61,226 nucleotides of DNA from an uncultured bacterium (GCA_938083085.1 CALLKX010000065.1:1-61226); one strand, 5' to 3'. Shown: positions 25,005 to 34,083, counted from the stretch's first letter. Made by a program: numbers and translations. Notes: generated by a model not told the origin, from the sequence alone.

Positions 25005-26549
25005 TCAGAGGCGCACCGGATCTCCAGGGCGCCATGTCTGGTCGAACCAGGCCTCGAGGGGGCCGTAGAGCCGGAGGCAGGTGAACCAGGCCTTACCTGG
25101 GACCGTCTGGATCCAGTTGGCCTCGCGTCCCTCGGGCGCGGTGGGACCAAAGTAGATGTCGATGGAGCCGTCCTTGTTCTTCTCGAGGTCCTTGTTCCGC
25201 TCGTTGTTCTTGCTCGGGTACGGCTGATCCGTCTGGAGCATGGAGCGCGTCTGCGTGTCGTACGCCACCAGGGACCAGAAGTCCTTGGCCGGTACCTCGG
25301 CGGGGATGTTGAGCTTGTAGCTCTTGGCGCCGTCGAGGTAGCGGCCCTCGGAGTCGCGCGCGCAGAGCGCGTACTGCGACCCCACGCCGACCATCTGCAG
25401 CACCATCGCGGGGGTGTTCACCGTCGCGATGTAGAAGAAGAGGGTCCGGGCGTCCATGTACCGTCCGCCGTCGCCGCCGTCGCGGAGCCAGCGGTAGTCG
25501 CCGCCGTCGAACGCGACGTACCAGGTCTCCGAACCCTCGTAGAGGTGGATCGTCTCCGAGCGCGGGTCGAAGGCCATGGCGCGTGCGGCCCCGTTGGCGA
25601 TGCTGACGGCCTCGGTCAGGATGCGCTTCATGCGGCCGTCCGGCTCGAAGGGCTGGCCCTTCTGGATGCCGATCGCAGAGAGCTGGCCCCGGAGCTCGTC
25701 GTCGATGAAGCCGAGCGGCTCGCGCTGGACGACGTCGTCGATCTCGCTGTAGAAGCTGAGGTTGTTGGCGTGGATCGTGTTGACCACCTTGCCGGTGCCG
25801 GAGATGAACTCCATGGCGGGCACGTTGCCCGCGTCAGCCAGCGGGTAGATCCGCAGGCCCTCGGTCCACATCTTCACCGCGGCGTCCGTCGTGCCGTCCT
25901 TGAGGAACCCTCGGAGGGGTAGCCAGTTCACGTAGGTGGGGCACACAGACGTGAAGTAGCCCTCGGGGACCTCGCCCTCGTAGCCGGGGGGGAGGAGGAG
26001 ATACTTGCCGCCCTTGCCGCGGTCAGGGCCCGGAGCGCCCATGTCGGTCACGAAGCGGAAGAACGCGTCGTTCACGGTCCCCGGACCGGCGCCGGCGGGG
26101 ATCTCCACGACGGTCGGGCCGTCGCGGAGCAGGTCGAGCAGGCCGATCGCATAGACCGTGTCGGTGTTCCCGGTCAGGAACAGCGAGTTGGAGTCCATCA
26201 GCTGGTCGTAGAGCAGGACCTTGTTGGGCGCGTCGACGCCCATCTCCAGCATGCCGACCCGCAGGGCCTCGACCGACGCGGCCGGGACCATGTTCAGGAA
26301 CACATCCACGCCCCTCGAGAGGTCGAGGAAGTCGTAAAGCTTGTCGGAGGTGGCGGGGCTCGGCAGCCCGTCGAAGAACTCGAGCGTTCCAATCGAGGTC
26401 TTGACGCGGTCGGGCGTCATGAGCTTCGACGGAATCGCCTGGTTGTAGCCCGGCGTGGGGGAGCCGCCAGGGAGCCACTCGGCGGTGGCGCTGGACTGGC
26501 AGGAGACGAGCAGGAGGACAAGCAGGCTTGCAGCGTTAGTCGTCGCCAT
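25005..26549 (-). CDS. DUF1254/DUF1214 lipoprotein
   Basis: The 514-residue product has a lipoprotein signal ending in LLVSC (Cys at about 17). The DUF1254 domain occupies about residues 65-200 (YDFLDLSRGVDVFLN, NSLFLTGNTDTVYAIGLLDL) and DUF1214 about 390-500 (AEVPAKDFWSLVAYDTQTRSMLQ, DGSIDIYFGP). These domains go together in secreted bacterial proteins of unsettled function; a few have been linked to xenobiotic or detergent metabolism. The gene follows a TetR regulator in the same direction, 48 bp apart, so expression is probably under that regulator's control. Function unknown. Confidence 0.92.
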   Translation of the reverse strand: MATTNAASLLVLLLVSCQSSATAEWLPGGSPTPGYNQAIPSKLMTPDRVKTSIGTLEFFDGLPSPATSDKLYDFLDLSRGVDVFLNMVPAASVEALRVGMLEMGVDAPNKVLLYDQLMDSNSLFLTGNTDTVYAIGLLDLLRDGPTVVEIPAGAGPGTVNDAFFRFVTDMGAPGPDRGKGGKYLLLPPGYEGEVPEGYFTSVCPTYVNWLPLRGFLKDGTTDAAVKMWTEGLRIYPLADAGNVPAMEFISGTGKVVNTIHANNLSFYSEIDDVVQREPLGFIDDELRGQLSAIGIQKGQPFEPDGRMKRILTEAVSIANGAARAMAFDPRSETIHLYEGSETWYVAFDGGDYRWLRDGGDGGRYMDARTLFFYIATVNTPAMVLQMVGVGSQYALCARDSEGRYLDGAKSYKLNIPAEVPAKDFWSLVAYDTQTRSMLQTDQPYPSKNNERNKDLEKNKDGSIDIYFGPTAPEGREANWIQTVPGKAWFTCLRLYGPLEAWFDQTWRPGDPVRL

Positions 26550-26597
26550 AGTTGAGCGGGTGGAGTCGTGGTGGAGTGGACTCGTCCAGTGGAGTCG

Positions 26598-27200
26598 TTA
26601 CTTGGAGATGTAGAGGGTCCGCTTCCAGATCTGGAAGAGGGCCCCGAGGACGGTGTCGGGGTCCTGCTGCGGCCTCTTGCCGAAGGCCTCGATCAACACG
26701 GTGGCGTTCATTCGGTTGATCGCGAAGGCCGTCCACTCGGGGTCGACGCCGGACAAGTAGCCGAGCTCCTGGCCGATGCGGATGCGGGCGGCCACGGCCG
26801 CGTCCCACTGCCCCATGAAGTCTCCCCAGGTCTTGGCGAGCCTGGGGTCCAGGGTTGCGGCCTCTGCGATCGCCCGGAAGGTCGCGCCGTTCTCGACGAC
26901 GACCTCGATGAGCCCGTGAAGCGCGGACCGGAGGGTCTCTGGGTCATCGTCGGTGGTCGTGAGCCACTCAAGCGTGGCACCCACCATCAGCTGCTCGAGC
27001 ACAGCGAGGCGCTCTTCGATCAGCTCTGCGATGGAGTTGAAGTGGATGTAGAAGGCTGGCCGGCTGAGCCCGGTGCCCTCCATGATCATCTTCACCGTGA
27101 CGTCGCGGAGTGGGTGGCCCCACAGGAGGGAGACGACCTCGCTGACGATCTGCTCCTTGATCTCGGCGCTCGATCGGCGCTTGGGCGGGGTGGCGGACAT
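26598..27200 (-). CDS. TetR family transcriptional regulator
   Basis: With the ATG at 27200 the protein has 200 residues. The N-terminal helix-turn-helix (about 15-60) reads DVTVKMIMEGTGLSRPAFYIHFNSIAELI, the classic TetR pattern with YxHF. The C-terminal ligand domain is not typical of any class I recognise, though the layout is EthR-like. It is the first gene of a two-gene operon with the DUF1254 lipoprotein and diverges from nei (148-bp gap), where its operator is likely to lie. Repression of its own operon with relief by a small molecule is the usual mode for the family; the ligand is unknown. The frame remains open to 27350 but the extension is not family-like. Confidence 0.9.
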   Translation of the reverse strand: MSATPPKRRSSAEIKEQIVSEVVSLLWGHPLRDVTVKMIMEGTGLSRPAFYIHFNSIAELIEERLAVLEQLMVGATLEWLTTTDDDPETLRSALHGLIEVVVENGATFRAIAEAATLDPRLAKTWGDFMGQWDAAVAARIRIGQELGYLSGVDPEWTAFAINRMNATVLIEAFGKRPQQDPDTVLGALFQIWKRTLYISK

Positions 27201-27348
27201 GAAGGGGAGAATGAGGCGGGTCGACCCCTCCCCGGCCTGACGCGGTGTCAGGTTCGGGGGGAGCTCGCGATGATAGACAAGCTGCCGTGGACGGCCATCA
27301 AATCCGTTCGGGTGACTCCAGGCGCGGCGACGGGTCGAAGACCAGTGC

Positions 27349-28173
27349 ATGCCGGAAGGACCTGAGATTCATCGCGCAGCCGACCAGATCGCAGAGGCGG
27401 TTGAGGGGGAGGCCATGCGTGAGGTGAGCTTCGGGTTATCCCGTCTCAAGCCCTGGGAAGAGCAGCTAACAGGAGCCACGGTGACCGAGGTCGAGGCCCG
27501 CGGAAAGGCGATCCTGACGCGCTTTGACGTGGGCATCGCCGTGTACTCCCACAACCAGCTCTACGGCAAGTGGTACTTCCGCAAGGCCGGCAACTACCCG
27601 AAGACCGGACGCTCCCTGCGGATGGAGCTTCGCGGAGAGAAGCGCTCGGCGCTGCTCTACAGCGCCTCGGAGATCGAGATCCTGCGCCCCGAGGAGGAGC
27701 CGGATCACCCGTATCTCGGCAAGCTTGGGCCCGACGCTGTGGACCCGGACGTCACCAGGGCGGAGGTCTTGGCGCAGCTTGAGGACCCGCGCTTTCGTGG
27801 TCGGAACCTCGGGGCCCTGCTGCTGGACCAGAGCTTCGTCAGCGGCCTCGGGAACTACCTGAGGAGTGAGATCCTCTGGTGGGCGGGCCTCCACCCGAGC
27901 TGGCGGCCCAAGGAGCTCGACGACGAGGACCGAGAGGACCTCGCCCAGTGGATCCTGGATGTCACCCGCCAGAGCTACGAGACCGGCGGGATCACGGACT
28001 GCCTGGAGCGCGTGGAGGACGCGAAGGGGCGGGGCGTTCCCTTTCGCCACTACCGCCACGCCGCGTTCGCGCGGGCAGGCCGACCCTGTCCCGAGTGTGG
28101 CACCCCGGTGGAGAAGATCGACGTGGGTTCGCGGCGCCTCTACCTGTGCGTCCCCTGCCAGCCGCCTCGCTGA
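27349..28173 (+). CDS. nei: Endonuclease VIII (Nei), base excision repair glycosylase
   Basis: Nei removes oxidised pyrimidines from DNA and cuts the abasic strand. The 274-residue product begins MPEGPEIHRAADQIAEAVEG, where the Pro2 amino group and Glu3 are catalytic; RGKAIL carries the conserved beta-hairpin Lys at about 53. LYSHNQLYGKW, LLYSASEIEILRP, LDQSFVSGLGNYLRSEILW (helix-two-turn-helix) and a C-terminal zinc finger CPECG...CVPC complete the family. The overall match is to E. coli Nei (263 residues), not MutM. It stands alone and converges with the cysQ-like gene, with only 25 bp between stops. Confidence 0.96.
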   Translation: MPEGPEIHRAADQIAEAVEGEAMREVSFGLSRLKPWEEQLTGATVTEVEARGKAILTRFDVGIAVYSHNQLYGKWYFRKAGNYPKTGRSLRMELRGEKRSALLYSASEIEILRPEEEPDHPYLGKLGPDAVDPDVTRAEVLAQLEDPRFRGRNLGALLLDQSFVSGLGNYLRSEILWWAGLHPSWRPKELDDEDREDLAQWILDVTRQSYETGGITDCLERVEDAKGRGVPFRHYRHAAFARAGRPCPECGTPVEKIDVGSRRLYLCVPCQPPR

Positions 28174-28198
28174 GCGCGGCGCTGGCATGGGCGGCTCC

Positions 28199-29023
28199 TC
28201 AGACCTTTCGGTCCTCGAGGGCGCCGGACTCGGAGAGCGCGGCCAGGACCGCGTCGCGGGCCGCCGGGCGGCACATGACGAGCTCGTGGTTGCGCGGGTC
28301 GGCCTGGTTGTAGACGTGCTCAGAACCGTCGAGGCGGCAGACGTGCCAGCCGAGGCTGCGGGCGATGGTCTCCGGGGCGCAGGTGTCCCACTCCTTGAGG
28401 CCGATCTTGTGCACGTACATGTCCGCGTCCCCGGTGAGCAGCATGCCCGCCTTGTGTCCCGCGGAGCCGGCCGGAACGAGGTCACCCTCGATGGCGGCGG
28501 CGAAGCGGTCGACCCACTCGGGCGTGTGAGAGCGACTGACGGCAATCCGGGGGCGGCCCTGCTGCGGGCTCGTACCGGAGACGAGCTCGCCGCTGTGGTC
28601 ACCCTCTGACCCAGCGCGCTCGGCCCCTTCGGCGGAGACGCCGTAGAGGACCTTGCCCTGGGACGGCAGGGCCACGGCCCCGAGGACGCAGCGGCCGTCG
28701 ACCGCGAGGGCCACGTGCACGGCCCAGTCGTCCCGGAGCTGCGCGTATTCCTTGGTGCCGTCCAGCGGATCCACGATCCAGACCCTCGACTTGGACAGGC
28801 GCTCGGGCGTGTCGACGGTCTCCTCGCTCAGCACGCCGTCGTCGGGATAGCGTCCGGCGAGCAGCCCGTGGAGGAGCCCGTCGCAGGCCTGGTCGCAGAC
28901 GTCGCCAAGGGTCTTGCCCTCCCAGCGGTCGAGCGCGCGCAAGGCGAGGCCGCGGTCGCCAGCGTCGCGGGCGGCGGCGATGGCGAAGGCGAGGTCACGT
29001 TCGATGGTGGCGGGGTCGAGCAT
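28199..29023 (-). CDS. cysQ: Inositol monophosphatase family, CysQ-like 3'(2'),5'-bisphosphate nucleotidase
   Basis: The 274-residue enzyme has the Mg-dependent phosphatase motifs VLSEETVD, WIVDPLDGTKEY and LKEWDTCAPE. The DPLDGTKEY form and the layout favour CysQ, which breaks down PAP from sulfate assimilation, over inositol phosphatases, but the assignment is not certain. The ATG at 29023 puts the start at the usual distance from the first metal motif; the frame continues to 29116 with a Pro/Arg-rich, unlikely extension. The neighbouring genes (nei, rhodanese) do not decide its substrate. The 243-bp stretch upstream shows no gene. Confidence 0.85.
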   Translation of the reverse strand: MLDPATIERDLAFAIAAARDAGDRGLALRALDRWEGKTLGDVCDQACDGLLHGLLAGRYPDDGVLSEETVDTPERLSKSRVWIVDPLDGTKEYAQLRDDWAVHVALAVDGRCVLGAVALPSQGKVLYGVSAEGAERAGSEGDHSGELVSGTSPQQGRPRIAVSRSHTPEWVDRFAAAIEGDLVPAGSAGHKAGMLLTGDADMYVHKIGLKEWDTCAPETIARSLGWHVCRLDGSEHVYNQADPRNHELVMCRPAARDAVLAALSESGALEDRKV

Positions 29024-29266
29024 CGGGAGGGAGGTCTTGGGAGCCGTGGTGGGGGAGTGGCCGCGCCTTGGAGGGGCTTGCCGGTGGGCGGGGGAGGGCG
29101 AACTTCGAACCGCCACACAGGGTCCTGGATCGGGTCTGGCTGCCCCTTTCCTTAACGCCTCAATCGCGGGCCTTTGATGTTTCCCTCAGCGGGCGGCTGG
29201 AGTCCGGCCGCGAGGCGGGGGCCCGGTCAGCGGCGGCGCCCGAAAGGGGCTGGGGACGAGCGTCGC

Positions 29267-29893
29267 TCAGGGAGTCTGCGTCTCACCGCGCCAGGCGCCG
29301 AAGCCGCCCTCCAGGTTGTGGAGGCCGCCGACCCCTTCGGTCGAGAGGTGCTCGCACACCGCAGCGGAGCGGCCGCCGGCGGCGCAGTAGATGAGGATGG
29401 GCCTGCCGTCCGAGGGGAGCTCCTTGCTCCGCTGCCCGATCTCGTCCATCGGAATCAGAAGCGCGCCCTTGATCACGCCGGAGGCCATCTCGGAGGGGGT
29501 TCGCACGTCGAGGATGTGCGCGCCGGCGTCGCCGAAGAGCTCGAGGGCCTTCTGTCCATCGATGTCGCGCCAGAGCTGGCCCTCCATGACCATCTCCCGG
29601 GTGAGGGGCTCCCCCTCCACGGACCGCGCGAGGAGCTCGCGCAGGTTCCCCACCTCGGCGGCGAGCTCGTCCTTGGCGTTGTTGGCCCGGCGAGCTTGGT
29701 CCTTGGCGGCCTCGGCGTCCGCCTTGGCCTGCTTGAGCTTGTCACGGTCGCGGAGGACCAGGAAGAGCATGAGGATCCACGCTGCGAGGCTAAAGATGTT
29801 GAGCAGCAGCCCCATGCCGTCACCTCCTCCGCCGTCGGAGGTGAAGCTCACCGATTCCAGGAGTAGAGCCGGGTGGAGCATGGTCGTGTGCAT
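29267..29893 (-). CDS. Membrane-anchored rhodanese domain protein
   Basis: The 208-residue product has a membrane segment (about 27-46), a coiled-coil stretch rich in Ala, Lys and Glu (about 50-90), then a rhodanese domain (about 105-205) with DVRTPSEMASG and the active-site loop CAAGGRS containing the catalytic Cys. Rhodanese domains carry sulfur as a persulfide. It is the last gene of an operon after the FIST gene (27-bp gap). Three ATG codons (29893, 29881, 29815) could serve as starts; the first is given. The coiled coil may hold it in a multimer at the inner face of the membrane. Confidence 0.88.
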   Translation of the reverse strand: MHTTMLHPALLLESVSFTSDGGGGDGMGLLLNIFSLAAWILMLFLVLRDRDKLKQAKADAEAAKDQARRANNAKDELAAEVGNLRELLARSVEGEPLTREMVMEGQLWRDIDGQKALELFGDAGAHILDVRTPSEMASGVIKGALLIPMDEIGQRSKELPSDGRPILIYCAAGGRSAAVCEHLSTEGVGGLHNLEGGFGAWRGETQTP

Positions 29894-29920
29894 TCTCGAG
29901 AGTCCTCGGTCGAGGGGGGG

Positions 29921-31111
29921 TCAGTTGCGGGGCGCGAAGATTGCCGCGCTCGCAGTGAAGCCGTGGAGAAAGGGGCGGCCGCCCACGGGGCCGATTTCGC
30001 CGTTGGCGGCGAAGCCCGCGAGGGGGAAGCCAGGGCCGAAGGCCGACTCGATGGCGGCGGCGTCGTGGTGGGGGCGGCCGAACATCCCCTGGCCGCGGCC
30101 ACCGCAGGTGAACAGGAGCCCGCCGGAGGCCTGGCCCATGGACTCCAGCCCGGCGACCTCGAGGACGGAAGCCAGCTCGGCCTCGGCAGAGGCGCCGTCC
30201 CGCACCATGAACTGGAACGTGGTCCCGTTCCGGAAGCCGCCGTCCGCGACCGCGATGGCGTGGCGCTGGGGGTCGAGGCCCATGATGTTCCGCACCAGCA
30301 GGTCGCCGGGGCGGAACGAGGAGCGCGCGGCGTCCACGGCGCGCCCGATGAAGGCGCCCTTCTGGAAGAGCTCGCGCTCGCTCTCGTCGAGGGACTCGAG
30401 GACCTCGAACAGGACCTTGGCGGCCGGCTGGCCGCGGAGCTCGAAGATGGCGTTGCCCTCGACCCGGGTGGCGACCAGGGGCGACCCGATCGGGCGGCAG
30501 CCTTGGCTCACGGCGCTGACCACCCTCGTGCCTCCCTTGAGCAGCACGGCCACCGCGCCCGAGTTCACCGGGTCCGCGCCGGCGTAGAGGATGTTCTGGC
30601 CCGGCGCGATGCCGCCGCTCGCCAGCCCCCCGGTCACCGCCAGGCCCGGCTGGGTCTCGGCAAGGTCGTCGAGGAGCGTGGGGACGGGGAAGGTGAACGG
30701 GTCGGCCATGACGATGGCCGAGGTGCGCTCAGGGTCGTCGATGGGGAGCGCGTCGGCGTCCCAGCCGCCCTCGCCAGGGGGGGCGAGGCGGATGACCTCG
30801 ACCTCCGTGTCGGGCAGGCGGGCCGCCAGCACCGACAGTCCTGGCCGCTGCTCGAGCTCCTTTCCGGTGCCCGCGGTCCAGGCGCCAGTGCAGCCCGCGG
30901 CCTCGGCCGCTCCGGTGGTCTCGACGAGCTCCGCCGACACGCGGGCGAGGTCGCCGCCGTGGTGGTGGGTCGTGAAGACGAAGAGCAGGTCGGGCTGGGC
31001 GCCATCGAGCCGCGCGTCGATCTCGCTGGAGACCTCGGCCACGGCCGCGTCGAGGTCATCCAGACCCGAGACGGCCGAGGCGCAGCGGAGGGTTGTGGAG
31101 TCCGTCTGCAT
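29921..31111 (-). CDS. FIST domain protein
   Basis: The 396-residue protein has a FIST_N domain (about 35-215) and a FIST_C domain (about 225-375). Telling segments are LLFVFTTHHHGGDLARV at the start of FIST_N, GCTGAWTAGTG, NILYAGADPVNSGAVAVLLKGG, and in FIST_C FMVRDGAS with ALLFTCGGRGQGMFG-like GGLLFTCGGRG. FIST proteins are sensory modules thought to bind small ligands such as amino acids, usually as part of signalling proteins; here it stands alone. It lies 10 bp after a small conserved gene and 27 bp before the rhodanese gene, so the three form an operon. Confidence 0.93.
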   Translation of the reverse strand: MQTDSTTLRCASAVSGLDDLDAAVAEVSSEIDARLDGAQPDLLFVFTTHHHGGDLARVSAELVETTGAAEAAGCTGAWTAGTGKELEQRPGLSVLAARLPDTEVEVIRLAPPGEGGWDADALPIDDPERTSAIVMADPFTFPVPTLLDDLAETQPGLAVTGGLASGGIAPGQNILYAGADPVNSGAVAVLLKGGTRVVSAVSQGCRPIGSPLVATRVEGNAIFELRGQPAAKVLFEVLESLDESERELFQKGAFIGRAVDAARSSFRPGDLLVRNIMGLDPQRHAIAVADGGFRNGTTFQFMVRDGASAEAELASVLEVAGLESMGQASGGLLFTCGGRGQGMFGRPHHDAAAIESAFGPGFPLAGFAANGEIGPVGGRPFLHGFTASAAIFAPRN

Positions 31112-31121
31112 GCCCCGAGGC

Positions 31122-31415
31122 CTAGTGGAGCCTCTCGACGTCGCCGAGGGATCGCCAGGTCGCCACGAGGCTCGCGGCGAAGTTGTGGTCCCGCGCCTTC
31201 ACCGCCACGCCGTAGGTGGCGGTGGAGCGGACCCACTGCTCGCGGTCCTCCTCGCTGCCCTGGTCGGCGCCCCAGGTGTCAACGTCGTGCATGACGACCT
31301 CGAAGCCGTTGGACTCGTCGAAGCGACCGATGACGGCACTCCCGTCCTTGCACTCCACGACGAGGTTCATTCCGTGCGGCGCGTTCATGATGTTGTCATT
31401 CATCTCGTCCGCCAT
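31122..31415 (-). CDS. Small conserved hypothetical protein
   Basis: The 97-residue product starts MADEMNDNIMNAPHGM. The segment NLVVECKDGSAVIGRFDESNGFEVVMHD has the beta-strand/turn pattern of a small barrel, comparable to Lsm or SH3-like folds, but no family can be named. It is the first gene of the operon with the FIST and rhodanese genes (10-bp gap) and starts only 45 bp from the divergent ilvE start, so both promoters must be compact. The frame remains open upstream to 31625 opposite ilvE, but the ATG at 31415 is the sensible start. Confidence 0.75.
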   Translation of the reverse strand: MADEMNDNIMNAPHGMNLVVECKDGSAVIGRFDESNGFEVVMHDVDTWGADQGSEEDREQWVRSTATYGVAVKARDHNFAASLVATWRSLGDVERLH

Positions 31416-31460
31416 TGTAGGACGGCCCGCGGCCGGTTGGTCGGCTATCCTTGCCGGCCG

Positions 31461-32390
31461 ATGAAGCCCTCTGAAGTGATCTGGATGGACGGCGAGCTGA
31501 TCCCCTGGGATCAGGCGCAGATCCATGTTCTGTCCCACAGCCTCCACTACGGCAACGCGGTCTTTGAGGGCATGCGGGCTTACGCCACACCCGGCGGCCC
31601 CGGGCTCCTGAGGCTGAGGGAGCACGTCCGGCGGATGTTCCGCTCCTGCGCCGTGCTCGACATGGAGATCCCGTTCTCACCCGAGGTGGTGGAGCAGGCG
31701 GTGATCGACACCGTGCGCCGGAACGGACACGAGTCCTGCTACGTCCGGCCGCTGGTCTTTCGCGGGGCCGGGCCGCTGGGCGTGCTGCCCAAGGGCAACC
31801 CGATTCAGCTCATCATCGCCACCTGGGAGTGGGACTCGCTCCACGGCAACGAGGCGGTGGAGTCCGGCGTGGACGTGTGCTTCAGCTCCTGGCGCCGGAT
31901 GGCGCCGGGCACCCACCCCTCCATGGCCAAGGCCTCGGGCAACTACCTCAACTCTCAGCTCGTCATCCAGGAGGCTGTGCGCAACGGCTACGCGGAGGGC
32001 CTGGTGCTCGACGTGGACGGGTACCTCTCGGAGGGCAGCGGCGAGAACCTCTTCCTGGTCCAGGACGGCGCCATCGTCACCCCGCCCGTCGGTAACTCCA
32101 TCCTCGCGGGCATCACGCGGGACATGGTGATCCAGCTCGCCCGCGAGATGGGCCTCGAGCTCCGGGAGCGGCGGATCCCGCGCGAGGCGATCTTCTTCGC
32201 GGAGGAGCTGTTCATGACCGGGACCGCCGCCGAGATCACGCCGGTGCGCAGCGTCGACCGCAGGCCCATGGAGGGCGGCGCCCCCGGGCCGGTGACCAAG
32301 AGGCTCCAGGAGGCGTTTTTCTCCATCGTCGAGGGCCGGGTGCCAGACCGTCACGGCTGGCTGACCCACACGCGTGAGGCTTCGTCGTGA
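31461..32390 (+). CDS. ilvE: Branched-chain amino acid aminotransferase
   Basis: The 309-residue PLP-dependent class IV aminotransferase matches E. coli IlvE in length. It has the start WMDGELIPWDQAQIHVLSH, LHYGNAVFEGMRAY, SMAKASGNYLNSQLV with the PLP-binding Lys, DVDGYLSEGSGENLFLV, and FMTGTAAEITPVRSVD. It catalyses the last step of Leu, Ile and Val synthesis and the first step of their breakdown in the cytoplasm. Its stop overlaps the start of the pterin dehydratase gene (GTGA), so the two are co-translated. The ATG at 31461 follows a short 45-bp divergent gap. Confidence 0.96.
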   Translation: MKPSEVIWMDGELIPWDQAQIHVLSHSLHYGNAVFEGMRAYATPGGPGLLRLREHVRRMFRSCAVLDMEIPFSPEVVEQAVIDTVRRNGHESCYVRPLVFRGAGPLGVLPKGNPIQLIIATWEWDSLHGNEAVESGVDVCFSSWRRMAPGTHPSMAKASGNYLNSQLVIQEAVRNGYAEGLVLDVDGYLSEGSGENLFLVQDGAIVTPPVGNSILAGITRDMVIQLAREMGLELRERRIPREAIFFAEELFMTGTAAEITPVRSVDRRPMEGGAPGPVTKRLQEAFFSIVEGRVPDRHGWLTHTREASS

Positions 32391-32716
32391 GCGCGATCCC
32401 CCGGGTGTGCGTGGACGGCGCGCCGCTCCTGGCGGCGGTCGACGTCGAGGCCATGCGGGCGGAGCTGGGTCCAGGCTGGGAGCTCAAGGGGCCCTCGATC
32501 ATGCTCCAGGTGCGCCTCGCAGACTTCGGGGCCGCCCTGGCGGCGCTCAACGCCCTGGCGGAGGTCGCCGAGGAGCAGAACCACCACCCGGACCTTGGGA
32601 TCAGCGACTACTGCCAGCTGACGGTCTCTCTCACGACCCACGACGCGGGCGGGCTGACGGCGAATGACTTCGTCGTGGCGCGCCAGGCCGAAGGCGTGCT
32701 TGCGGCCGGCGCCTAG
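32387..32716 (+). CDS. phhB: Pterin-4a-carbinolamine dehydratase-like protein
   Basis: The 109-residue product has the family signature EEQNHHPDL with the paired active-site histidines, and the length of PhhB/PCD (about 100-115). The enzyme regenerates dihydropterin after aromatic amino acid hydroxylation; stand-alone bacterial copies may also act in cofactor recycling. The start is a GTG overlapping the ilvE stop. Its own TAG shares a CTAG with the stop of the convergent sulfatase gene (4-bp overlap of the two genes). No phenylalanine hydroxylase gene is in the window. Confidence 0.9.
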   Translation: MSAIPRVCVDGAPLLAAVDVEAMRAELGPGWELKGPSIMLQVRLADFGAALAALNALAEVAEEQNHHPDLGISDYCQLTVSLTTHDAGGLTANDFVVARQAEGVLAAGA

Positions 32717-34083
32717 GGCCAGAGGGGCTCCATGAGCCCGGCCTCGTAGGCGCGCAGCTCGGCCATCAGCTCCGCCACCACGGCCGGGTGCTCGGCGGCC
32801 ACGTCGCTGCTCTCGGAGACGTCCGCGACGAGGTCGAAGAGCTCTGGGCTCTCGGAGCGGTCGTTCAGCAGGAGCTTCCAGCGGCCGCGACGGGCGGCGA
32901 TAGGGCCCGCGCTCCCGCTGCGCCGCCAGAAGAGGGAGCGCTCGGCCAACGGACCGCTGGCGTCACCTCGTAGCGCTGCCGTGAGGTCGACGCCGTCGAG
33001 CTTGGCGCCGGGCTCAGGCGCGCTCCCCGCCGCGGCGAGGAACGTCGGCGTCAGGTCGAGCGAGATGGCGGGCGCCTCGATCACCGTGCCCGGCGCTACC
33101 ACGCCGGGCCAGCGCAGCGCGGCGGGGACGCGGATGCCGCCCTCGTAGAGCTGGCCCTTGCGGCCCCGGAGGGGCAAGTTGACCGCCGCGGTCTGGGTCT
33201 GGCCGCCGTTGTCGTTGGTGAACAGCACCAGGGTCTCCCCCGCGACGCCGGCGCGGTCGAGGGCGGCCAGCACCTTGCCGACGTTGTCGTCCATGGCCTT
33301 CACCAGCCCGGCGTAGTTCCGCCGCCGCTTCTTCTCGATGGAGGCGAGCTCGGGGAGCTCCACGTCGCCCGGTCTCGGCTGGAGCGGGCCGTGGGGGGCC
33401 GTGAAGGACACGAAGAGGAAGAAGGGCTCCTCGCGCTCCTTCTCGATGAATTCCACCGCGGCGTCACCGAAACGATCGGTGACGTAGCCCCCCTCGGGGG
33501 TGGGTGTTCGGTCCCGCAGGAGCACGCGGTGGGGCGTCGGCTCCTCCATCTCGAGGTAGGGCCGCGAGCCCTGGAGGCAGCCCATGAACCAGTCGAAGCC
33601 GCGCTCGTTGGGGTGGTAGGGGTCGGGGTACCCCAGGTGCCACTTGCCCACCAGCGCCGTCTCGTACCCGGCTTCCCCGAGCCGGTCGGCGAGGGTGGCC
33701 TCCGCGAGGTCCATGCCGCCCTTCATGTAGCCGGGGGGGATGTTCTTCTCGTGACCGAAGCGCTGCTGGTAGCGGCCCGTCATGAGGCCGGCCCTCGACG
33801 GAGAGCAGACGCAGGCCGACATGTAGAAGGCGCGGAAGGCGGCGCCCTCGGCTGCGATGGAGTCGATGTGCGGGGTCAGGCTCCGCATGTCCTCGGCCGT
33901 GTCGGGCTGAAAGCCGAAGTCCGAGTAGCCCGCGTCGTCCGCGAACAGCACGACGATATTGGGCCGCGGCGCGGTGGCTCCAGGCCCCGGGCGAGGGCGG
34001 GCCTTCGTTTCCTCGACGGGGGAGACGGCACAGGCGACCAACAAGATCGGTGTGAGACAGTGGAGTTTGGCGAGACGATTCAC
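32713..34083 (-). CDS. Secreted sulfatase, formylglycine-dependent
   Basis: The product has about 456 residues from the GTG at 34083. A lipoprotein-type signal (LLVAC) precedes the sulfatase core. The metal site is seen in PNIVVLFADDAGYSD, the formylglycine motif is CSPSRAGLMTGRY with Cys as the modified residue, KWHLG and FVSFTAPHGP supply further active-site residues, and LVLFTNDNGGQ holds the second metal pair. It fits the Cys-type sulfatases matured by formylglycine-generating enzyme and would desulfate polysaccharides or other esters outside the cytoplasm. A TTG at 34158 is possible but gives a poor signal. It converges on phhB and diverges from the PVC dehydrogenase gene (152 bp). Confidence 0.93.
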   Translation of the reverse strand: MNRLAKLHCLTPILLVACAVSPVEETKARPRPGPGATAPRPNIVVLFADDAGYSDFGFQPDTAEDMRSLTPHIDSIAAEGAAFRAFYMSACVCSPSRAGLMTGRYQQRFGHEKNIPPGYMKGGMDLAEATLADRLGEAGYETALVGKWHLGYPDPYHPNERGFDWFMGCLQGSRPYLEMEEPTPHRVLLRDRTPTPEGGYVTDRFGDAAVEFIEKEREEPFFLFVSFTAPHGPLQPRPGDVELPELASIEKKRRRNYAGLVKAMDDNVGKVLAALDRAGVAGETLVLFTNDNGGQTQTAAVNLPLRGRKGQLYEGGIRVPAALRWPGVVAPGTVIEAPAISLDLTPTFLAAAGSAPEPGAKLDGVDLTAALRGDASGPLAERSLFWRRSGSAGPIAARRGRWKLLLNDRSESPELFDLVADVSESSDVAAEHPAVVAELMAELRAYEAGLMEPLWP

